Made by a program: the position numbers and the translations under genes. A stretch of 64,000 nucleotides of DNA from Streptomyces barringtoniae (GTDB lineage Bacteria > Actinomycetota > Actinomycetes > Streptomycetales > Streptomycetaceae): NCBI RefSeq assembly GCF_020819595.1, contig NZ_JAJHNP010000004.1, positions 62,001 through 126,000 on the forward strand, written 5' to 3'. Shown here in pieces: positions 57,843-64,000 of the stretch (its first letter is position 1; each line of letters opens with the position of its first letter). Under the pieces are notes generated by a model. That model was given only the letters and a program-made list of their open reading frames with translations, was not told the origin of the DNA and made no database searches.

Positions 57843-58061
57843 CGCCCTGCACCTCCGTCACACCTGCACCTGTACTTCGGTCACTTCGGCGTCGTCGCAC
57901 GGACGTCGCCGAATAGACGTATCGACAGGCGATTCGGCTCCATCTCTTCGCGTGCTGTCTTCTGCTTTCTGCTTGCGGACTCCGGAAAGTGACGCATGTT
58001 CACCTTTAAAGCTGGGGATACCGGCGGTAACGTTCGGCCACCTCTGTCGCTAGGAGCTGCC

Positions 58062-60848
58062 ATGCCACGGCGAACCCCACGTATCACCCTTGACAGACTG
58101 AGAACGTCCCGCCGCTTCAACGGGTTCCTGAAGACGGCGTCGATATGCGTTCTCGTCGCCGGACTTCTCTCCCCACTCACCCAGACCGCGTCCGCCGCCG
58201 AGGCCACGGCCTCGAACGACTACTGCGGCGGCCAGTGCTCGGACATCCTGCCGCCGGGCGAGAACGGCAACGCCACACTCGCCCAGATCCTGCTCAACCA
58301 GGCCTTCGGCACCCAGCCCTCGCACGCCGAGGACCAGCTCGGCCCGTACGCCAACCTGGCCGGCGGCTACAAGGGCCTCACGGACGCCACGATCAACAAC
58401 TTCTTCAACGACGCCTCCTTCGGCGTCCCGTCCGACCAGGTCGCCTCCACCGAGCAACCGGGCGGACGCGGTGACGTGAAGATCGTCCGGGACAAGAAGT
58501 CCGGTGTGCCGCACATCACCGGCACCACCCGCTACGGCACCGAGTACGGCGCCGGGTACGCGGCGGCCGAGGACCGGCTGTGGCTGATGGACGTCTTCCG
58601 GCACGTCGGCCGCGGCCGGCTGACATCATTCGCCGGCGGCGCGGCCGCCAACCAGGGCCTGGAGCAGCAGTTCTACCGCAACGCGCCCTACACCGAGGCC
58701 GACCTGCAGGCGCAGATCGACAACGCCGTCGCCAAGAACGGGGCCCGCGGCCAGCAGGCCCTCGCCGACGTCAAGGCCTATCTCGACGGCGTCAACGCCT
58801 ACATCGACGCCTCGGACAGCGGCCGCTACTTCCCCGGCGAGTACGACCTGACCGGCCACAAGGACCCGATCACCAACGCCGGCACCATCGATCACTTCAA
58901 GGTCACCGACCTCGTGGCGCTAGCCTCCGTGATCGGCTCGCTGTTCGGCGCCGGCGGAGGCGGCGAGGTCAACAACGCCCTGTCCCTGATGGCCGCCCAG
59001 TCCAAGTACGGCGTCGAGGAGGGCACCAAGGTCTGGGAGTCCTTCCGCGAACGCAACGACCCCGAGGCCGTCCTCACCGTCCACGGCGGCGAGAGCTTCC
59101 CCTACGGCGGCAGGCCCGCCGACGCCAAGGGCGAGGCGCTGCCCGACGCCGGCTCGGTCACCCAGGAACCGCTGGTCTACGACCGTACGGGCAGCGCGGC
59201 CACGGCCGCCGCCAGGAGCACGTCCGCCACCGCCGCCAAGGCCACCCTCGGCTCGGCCAGACGCGGGATGTCCAACGCCCTCGTCGTGAGCGGCAAGTAC
59301 ACCGCGAGCGGCCACCCGATCGCCGTCTTCGGACCACAGACCGGCTACTTCGCCCCGCAGCTGCTCATGCTCCAGGAGATCCAGGGCCCGGGCATCAGCG
59401 CGCGCGGCGCCTCCTTCGCGGGTCTGAGCATGTACGTCGAACTCGGCCGCGGCCAGGACTACTCCTGGAGCGCGACCACCTCCGGCCAGGACATCATCGA
59501 CAGCTACGCCGTCGAGCTCTGCCAGGACGACTACCACTACCTGTACCACGGCACCTGTACGGCGATGGACAAGGTCGAGCAGAAGAACTCCTGGTCGCCG
59601 ACCACGGCCGACAGCACGCCGGCGGGGTCGTACACCATGCGGGCGTGGCGGACGAAGTACGGACCGGTGGAGTACCGGGCGACCGTCGGCGGCAAGAAGG
59701 TCGCCTACACCACCCTGCGCTCCTCGTATCTGCACGAGGCCGACTCGATCATCGGCTTCCAGATGCTGAACGACCCGGACTTCGTCAAGGGCCCGAAGGA
59801 CTTCCAGAGCGCGGCCCAGCACATCAACTACACCTTCAACTGGTTCTACGCCGACGCCCAGCACACCGCGTACTACAACAGCGGTGACAACCCGGTCCGC
59901 GCGGCCGGCGTCGACGCCGAGTTCCCGGTCTGGGCGCAGCCGGCGTACGAGTGGCAGAACTGGGACCCGGCCACCAACACCGCCGACTACACCCCGGCCT
60001 CCGCCCACCCCAACTCCATCGACCAGGACTACTACGTCTCCTGGAACAACAAGCAGGCCAAGGACTACTCGGCAGCGGGCTGGGGCGACGGTTCCGTGCA
60101 CCGCGGCAACCTGCTCGACGACCGGGTGAAGAAGCTGGTCGCGGCCGGCGGGGTGACCCGCACCAAGCTGGTGCAGGCCATGGCGGACGCGGCCCTCGCC
60201 GATCTGCGCGCCGAGGACGTGCTGCCGAAGCTGCTCAAGGTGATCAACTCCTCGGCGGTGACCGACTCCACGGCCGCCGCGGCGGTGGGCAAGCTGCAGG
60301 CCTGGGTGGACGCGGGCGCCAGGCGCACGGAGACCGCCGCCGGTTCGAAGGCCTACGCCGACAGCGACGCGATCCGCATCCTGGACGCCTGGTGGCCGCT
60401 GCTGGTCAAGGCGGAGTTCGAACCGGGCCTCGGCAGCGACCTGTACACGGCCCTCACCAACAACCTGTCGGTCGACGAGGCCCCCTCGGCCGGTCACGGT
60501 CCGACCGGCTCGCACGCCGGAAGCTCCTTCCAGTACGGCTGGTGGAGCTATGTCGACAAGGACATCCGGGCGGTGCTCGGGGAGAACGTGCAGGGCGGGC
60601 TCGCCGAGAAGTACTGCGGCGGCGGCAGCCTCAGTGCCTGCCGGGACGCGCTGATCAGCACCCTCGACCAGGCGGCCGGAATGACCGCCGCCCAGGTCTA
60701 TCCGGGCGACGACCAGTGCTCGGCCGGCGACCAGTGGTGCGCCGACTCGATCGTCCAGCGCACCCTGGGCGGCATCAAGCACGGCAAGATCAGCTGGCAG
60801 AACCGGCCGACGTTCCAGCAGGTCGTGGAGTACACGTCGCACCGGTGA
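58062..60848 (+). CDS. Secreted penicillin-acylase-family N-terminal nucleophile hydrolase
   Basis: 928 aa. The signal peptide ends near ASAAE (about 45). The alpha subunit begins KIVRDKKSGVPHITGTTRYGTEYGAGYAAAEDRLWLMD (here only as landmark). The Ser nucleophile of the beta chain is likely in GMSNALVVSG (about 405), which follows a Thr/Ala-rich spacer that would be removed autocatalytically. Later GPQTGYFAPQLL and SWNNKQAKDY are family stretches. Members cleave penicillins, acyl-homoserine lactones or lipopeptides. ATG at 58062 with TAGGAG. Larger than classic penicillin G acylase. A 219-bp leader precedes it. Substrate unknown. Confidence 0.9.
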   Translation: MPRRTPRITLDRLRTSRRFNGFLKTASICVLVAGLLSPLTQTASAAEATASNDYCGGQCSDILPPGENGNATLAQILLNQAFGTQPSHAEDQLGPYANLAGGYKGLTDATINNFFNDASFGVPSDQVASTEQPGGRGDVKIVRDKKSGVPHITGTTRYGTEYGAGYAAAEDRLWLMDVFRHVGRGRLTSFAGGAAANQGLEQQFYRNAPYTEADLQAQIDNAVAKNGARGQQALADVKAYLDGVNAYIDASDSGRYFPGEYDLTGHKDPITNAGTIDHFKVTDLVALASVIGSLFGAGGGGEVNNALSLMAAQSKYGVEEGTKVWESFRERNDPEAVLTVHGGESFPYGGRPADAKGEALPDAGSVTQEPLVYDRTGSAATAAARSTSATAAKATLGSARRGMSNALVVSGKYTASGHPIAVFGPQTGYFAPQLLMLQEIQGPGISARGASFAGLSMYVELGRGQDYSWSATTSGQDIIDSYAVELCQDDYHYLYHGTCTAMDKVEQKNSWSPTTADSTPAGSYTMRAWRTKYGPVEYRATVGGKKVAYTTLRSSYLHEADSIIGFQMLNDPDFVKGPKDFQSAAQHINYTFNWFYADAQHTAYYNSGDNPVRAAGVDAEFPVWAQPAYEWQNWDPATNTADYTPASAHPNSIDQDYYVSWNNKQAKDYSAAGWGDGSVHRGNLLDDRVKKLVAAGGVTRTKLVQAMADAALADLRAEDVLPKLLKVINSSAVTDSTAAAAVGKLQAWVDAGARRTETAAGSKAYADSDAIRILDAWWPLLVKAEFEPGLGSDLYTALTNNLSVDEAPSAGHGPTGSHAGSSFQYGWWSYVDKDIRAVLGENVQGGLAEKYCGGGSLSACRDALISTLDQAAGMTAAQVYPGDDQCSAGDQWCADSIVQRTLGGIKHGKISWQNRPTFQQVVEYTSHR

Positions 60849-60866
60849 ACCGGTCGGCGTGATGCG

Positions 60867-60897
60867 GGCGGCGGGTCAGCCGATACGGCCCGCCGCC
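60867..60897. terminator. Hairpin between acylase and hydrolase genes
   Basis: GGCGGCGGG (60867-60875) and CCCGCCGCC (60889-60897), a perfect 9-bp stem with a 13-nt loop, spans the hydrolase stop codon. Likely terminates the two convergent genes. Confidence 0.55.
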
Positions 60898-62174
60898 AGC
60901 ACCAGCCGTGCCAGTTCGGGGTGCACGATGTCGCTGTGCGCCCCGGCCGGCGGGCCGCCGTGGCAGACGACCGCGGCGGCGTCGACGTTCACGCACCCCG
61001 TCGCGGGCAGCGGGCCGGCGAGGGCCGCCGCGAGGTCCAGCCGGGCGGTGCCCGGCACCGCCTGCACCCCGTCGTGGCCCATGGCGCCCCACTCCGGACC
61101 CAGCACGGCCGCGATCTCGCTGCCCACGCACGAGCGGTCGTCCCCGGCGAGCCGGGAGGCCAGCGGATAGAACGTGCCGAGTGCCGCGTCGAAGCGCGAG
61201 TAGCAGCACACCAGCGGGCCGTCGATCCGCCGCTGCCGGTCCTTGAGCGTCCCCGCCTTGTCCGGGTCCTGCGGCAGCCGGTCCGCGAACGCGTAGTGCG
61301 AGAAGGCGCCTTGGAGGAGGGTCACGGACTTCACCGTGCTCACCCCGTCGGGCAGCCCGCGCAGCGCGAACGACACCAGCCGCCCGCCGAAGCTGTGCCC
61401 CACCAGGTGCACCCGCACCCCGGGCGCCGCCTGCGCCAACTGCCCGATCACCGGCCCGAGTCCGTGCTCGCCGACCGTCCCGCCCCGCCGCTTCATCGTG
61501 TAGTACGCCGCCTGCCGCAGCAGCTCCTTGGCGCCCTCCCAGGGGTTCGGGATGCTGAAGTCGGCCGGTGCGCCGGGCGACCGTACGGCGGCCAGCGCCT
61601 CGGCGAACTCGTCGCAGGCGGTCGCCGGGTCCTCGGTGAACACCAGCGGCTCGCCCTCCTGGCTCGTGTCGGCCACCCCGGGCCGCTCCCCGTCCACCAG
61701 CAGCCGCACCAGCCGCCCGAACTCGGTCAACCGGCCCTCGCCGTCCGGCTGTTCGTCCAGCATCCGGGCCAGCTGGTCGATCACGGGGGCCCGCCCCGGG
61801 AACGTCCTCAGCAGCGCGTTGCGGGTGTCCTTGTCCAGCGCCGGACCCGGTGCCCGCTGCGCGGCGACGGCCGCCACCGACTTCGGGAAGTCCGGGATCG
61901 GCTCGTCGCTGAACCGCATCGACGGCCAGATCACGCCGACGTAGCCGAGCCGGGCCCGTGGCGCGAGCGCCGGCACCGGTGCGAAGAAGCGCCGGTACAG
62001 CGCGGTCGCGCCCGAGCGGTCCTCGTTCCAGCCGTGCGCGAAGACGATCAGGTCACGGACGCCGTGCGCCGTGACCTGCGCGATCAGATGGTCGCGTTCG
62101 GGGCCGTCCACGTCCCCGTCCGCGTCGAAGGTCAGCTCCCAGTAGGGAGTCACGCTCATCCCGGGATCCGCCAT
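60876..62174 (-). CDS. Alpha/beta-hydrolase fold protein, unknown
   Basis: 432 aa. LIVFAHGWNEDRSGATALYRR gives the oxyanion-hole strand, VHLVGHSFGGRLVSFAL the nucleophile elbow (GHSFG). A catalytic His is plausible near the C-terminus (HSDIVHPELARL). The central part (about 95-220) is a large lid with acidic clusters. No signal peptide. ATG at 62174 with GGGAG. It resembles a group of actinobacterial serine hydrolases of unknown use. Confidence 0.8.
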   Translation of the reverse strand: MADPGMSVTPYWELTFDADGDVDGPERDHLIAQVTAHGVRDLIVFAHGWNEDRSGATALYRRFFAPVPALAPRARLGYVGVIWPSMRFSDEPIPDFPKSVAAVAAQRAPGPALDKDTRNALLRTFPGRAPVIDQLARMLDEQPDGEGRLTEFGRLVRLLVDGERPGVADTSQEGEPLVFTEDPATACDEFAEALAAVRSPGAPADFSIPNPWEGAKELLRQAAYYTMKRRGGTVGEHGLGPVIGQLAQAAPGVRVHLVGHSFGGRLVSFALRGLPDGVSTVKSVTLLQGAFSHYAFADRLPQDPDKAGTLKDRQRRIDGPLVCCYSRFDAALGTFYPLASRLAGDDRSCVGSEIAAVLGPEWGAMGHDGVQAVPGTARLDLAAALAGPLPATGCVNVDAAAVVCHGGPPAGAHSDIVHPELARLVLAAGRIG

Positions 62175-62267
62175 GCCAGGCTCCCTCGTCCCGCCGGAAA
62201 CGATGCGTAACGATGTGGTGCGGACGCATCGTCCTGCGCCGGGGCGGGGTTGGCCATACACCGCGGC

Positions 62268-63488
62268 TCATCTGTACAGGAGATATTCCTTGCGAACCCG
62301 CCGGAACGCGGCGAGCTCCTCCTGCCAGGCGCCGGTCACCTCGTCGGTGGCCGCCCCCGCGTCGATCATCGTGCGCACCCGGGTGGAGCCGGTGAGCCTG
62401 TCGATCCAGTTGTCCGGCCGCCACGCGAAGCCGGCCCAGGCCTTGCGGACGGTCACCAGCAGCGCGATCCCGGTGCGCACGGGGTCGTAGGCGGCCCGGT
62501 CCTGCACATGGATCTGCACCCCGCCGACCGTCCTGCCCTGGAACTTGGAGAAGGTGGGCGCGAAGTACGCCTCCCTGAACCGTACGCCGGGCAGCCCGAG
62601 TTCGTTCGCCGCGGCGGCCCAGCGGCCGTCGACGCCCTCGGCACCGAGCAGTTCGAACGGCCTGGTCGTGCCCCGGCCCTCCGAGACGTTGGTGCCCTCG
62701 AACATGCAGGTGCCGGAGTACACGAGAGCCGTGTCCGGGGTCGGCATGTTCGGGCTCGGCGGCACCCAGGGCAGCCCCCAGGAGTCGTAGAACTGCGTGC
62801 GCCTCCAGCCCGTCATCAGTACGGTGTCCAGCGCGACCGGCCTGCTCAGGAACTCCCCGTTGAACAGCCGTGCCAGCTCCGCGACGGTCATGCCGTGCGC
62901 CTGGGCGATCGGCTGCCGGCCGACGAACGTGGCGAACTCCTTGTGCAGGACCGGCCCCAGGGCCTCCCGGCCGGTCACCGGATTGGGCCGGTCGAGGACG
63001 ACGAACCGCTTGCCCGCGAGCTGCGCGGCCTCCATGCAGTCGTAGAGCGTCCAGATGTAGGTGTAGAAGCGGGCACCGACGTCCTGGATGTCGAAGACGA
63101 CCGTGTCGACGGCGGCGGTGGTGAAGATGTCGGCGAGCTGCTGTCCGCTCTTGAGGTAGGTGTCATAGACGGGCAGCCCCGTCGCCGGGTCGTCGTACTT
63201 GCCCTCGGAGCCGCCCGCCTGAGCGGTGCCCCGGAAGCCGTGCTCGGGACCGAAGACCGCCGTCAGCTGCACACGGGGGTCCCTGTGCATGACGTCGACG
63301 ATGTGGGCGGTGTCCCTGGTGATGCCGGTCGGATTGGTGACGACGCCGACGCGCCGGCCCTTCAGCAGGGAGTAGCCGTCGGCTGCGAGTCTTTCGAAAC
63401 CGGTGTGCAGTTCCGCACGGTGGGCGGGCGTGGGCGCGAGGGCGGCCAGGGGGGCCGATGCGAGCAGGTTCCGTCGGGACAGATGCAT
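62268..63488 (-). CDS. Exo-beta-N-acetylmuramidase, NamZ type (DUF1343)
   Basis: 406 aa. HLSRRNLLASAPLAALAPTP is a Tat signal (SRRNLLA). The DUF1343 core follows: GVVTNPTGITRDTAH, VFGPEHGFRGTAQAG, FDIQDVGARFYTYIWTL, VVLDRPNPVTG and CMFEGTNVSEGRGTTRPFE. NamZ (GH171) removes MurNAc from the end of peptidoglycan fragments. Export by Tat suggests folding or cofactor binding before export. ATG at 63488; GTG at 63521 is an alternative. Divergent from an SDR gene with a TetR-type operator in between. Confidence 0.92.
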   Translation of the reverse strand: MHLSRRNLLASAPLAALAPTPAHRAELHTGFERLAADGYSLLKGRRVGVVTNPTGITRDTAHIVDVMHRDPRVQLTAVFGPEHGFRGTAQAGGSEGKYDDPATGLPVYDTYLKSGQQLADIFTTAAVDTVVFDIQDVGARFYTYIWTLYDCMEAAQLAGKRFVVLDRPNPVTGREALGPVLHKEFATFVGRQPIAQAHGMTVAELARLFNGEFLSRPVALDTVLMTGWRRTQFYDSWGLPWVPPSPNMPTPDTALVYSGTCMFEGTNVSEGRGTTRPFELLGAEGVDGRWAAAANELGLPGVRFREAYFAPTFSKFQGRTVGGVQIHVQDRAAYDPVRTGIALLVTVRKAWAGFAWRPDNWIDRLTGSTRVRTMIDAGAATDEVTGAWQEELAAFRRVRKEYLLYR

Positions 63489-63522
63489 GGCTAGAGGTTG
63501 GTGCGGTGGCCCTTCCTTCACA

Positions 63523-63538
63523 CATACCGACCGGTTAG
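63523..63538. promoter_or_regulatory. TetR-type operator between namZ-like and SDR genes
   Basis: CATACCGACCGGTTAG. The first 13 bases are the exact reverse complement of the core of the operator at 37958-37975. It lies 55-70 bp before the SDR start and 35 bp before the DUF1343 start. Confidence 0.6.
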
Positions 63539-63592
63539 TCTGAGGCGATCAGGGCCGACGCGCGCCGCGCGAAGTCGTGTCGAGGGAGACCG

Positions 63593-64000
63593 ATGGTGGA
63601 AGCCGTGCAGGATGCGGGAGTGGTCGTCACCGGGGCCGGCGGGGGGATCGGGGCCGCGCTGGCCCGGCGTTTCGCCGCCGAGGGGGCCCGGGTCGTCGTG
63701 AACGACCTGGACGGCGAGCGGGCCAAGGCGGTGGCCGAGGAGATCGGCGGGATCGCCGTACCGGGCGACGCCTCCGCGATCGTCGGCGACGCCCGCGACG
63801 CGCTCGGCGGCACCGTCGACATCTACTGCGCCAACGCCGGTGTCGCCTTCGAGGACGGCGACGAGGGCGGGCCGCTCGACGAGAGGTCCTGGGCCCTCGC
63901 CTGGGACGTCAATGTGATGGCGCACGTCCGCGCCGCCCACGCGCTGCTGCCGTCCTGGCTGGAGCGGGGCGCCGGCCGGTTCGTGTCCACCGTGTCGGCC
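63593..64000 (+). CDS. Short-chain dehydrogenase/reductase, N-terminal part
   Basis: 136 codons, cut by the window end. VVVTGAGGGIGAALARRFAAEGARVVV is the NAD(P)-binding TGxxxGIG motif (given as landmark), NDLDGERAK suggests NAD preference (acidic after beta-2), and IYCANAGVAF is the NAG motif. The catalytic Ser may be within STVSA at the very end; YxxxK is beyond the window. ATG at 63593 with GAGGGAG. Divergent from the NamZ-type gene; the shared operator suggests TetR control. Confidence 0.88.
   Translation, partial: MVEAVQDAGVVVTGAGGGIGAALARRFAAEGARVVVNDLDGERAKAVAEEIGGIAVPGDASAIVGDARDALGGTVDIYCANAGVAFEDGDEGGPLDERSWALAWDVNVMAHVRAAHALLPSWLERGAGRFVSTVSA

Noticed and set aside
1..64000. tRNA, rRNA, insertion sequences, phage genes and attachment sites
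   Set aside because: Looked for by eye and none seen; short tRNAs could still be missed without a structural search.

Overview
The window is chromosomal DNA from a Streptomyces-like actinomycete. Base composition is very G+C-rich with strong third-position G/C. GTG and TTG starts and 4-8 base gene overlaps are frequent. Streptomyces hallmarks include a DnaE2 cassette, a cell-wall LPMO with an LAETG sorting signal, a class E/F-type sortase, SoxR, a SigK/RskA pair and many small TetR/GntR/MarR loci. From memory, the order dnaE2 - lipase - LPMO - SGNH esterase - Ser/Thr kinase - hmgA - citrate transporter - soxR resembles the S. coelicolor SCO1739-SCO1697 interval read in reverse; I could not check this. 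I saw no tRNA, rRNA, insertion sequence, prophage or CRISPR array.

Layout. 1-2219: 3' end of dnaE2 coupled to a Y-family polymerase that has lost catalytic acids (ImuB-like). 2197-5148: a cupin/MarR divergent pair with a 21-bp phased operator, a secreted lipase and a wall-anchored LPMO. 5439-8757: an FkbM methyltransferase, a CGNR regulator and an epoxide hydrolase of somewhat lower G+C, probably acquired. 8771-13479: small housekeeping/accessory genes (micro-ORF, methyltransferase, DUF402, GNAT, GntR, DUF72, AAA ATPase). 13610-22265: a surface-polysaccharide locus with a GH39-like hydrolase, a 1270-aa flippase/membrane-enzyme fusion, a deacetylase, two GT2 transferases and a small membrane protein. 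22506-24974: SGNH esterase and a receptor-type Ser/Thr kinase. 25023-31773: a SigK/RskA switch divergent from a DUF4331 - TPR - His-rich Ni/Co-type exporter operon.

31884-37233: CoA-transferase, a stand-alone ISP-type specificity domain, a UTRA-GntR regulator, hmgA and a secreted protein. 37298-45982: TetR plus molybdopterin oxidoreductase, a CitMHS transporter behind a 9-bp inverted repeat, an MFS carrier, a secreted His/Asp-rich protein coupled to a sortase, and an orphan MsiK-like ABC ATPase. 46108-53900: two small TetR circuits visible from matching operators. One links aldehyde/alcohol dehydrogenases with an acyl-CoA dehydrogenase, the other a TetR gene with a MaoC hydratase. 54017-64000: SoxR, a DraRnl-type RNA ligase, a BKACE enzyme, a very large penicillin-acylase-family protein, an alpha/beta hydrolase, a Tat-exported NamZ-type muramidase and the start of an SDR gene.

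Most useful leads: (i) the SigK-controlled DUF4331/TPR/metal-exporter operon with a visible SigK-type promoter; (ii) the flippase-fusion polysaccharide locus; (iii) the solitary ISP specificity domain; (iv) TetR regulons inferred from repeated operators; (v) the sortase next to an unusual His/Asp-rich surface protein that lacks a canonical sorting motif.
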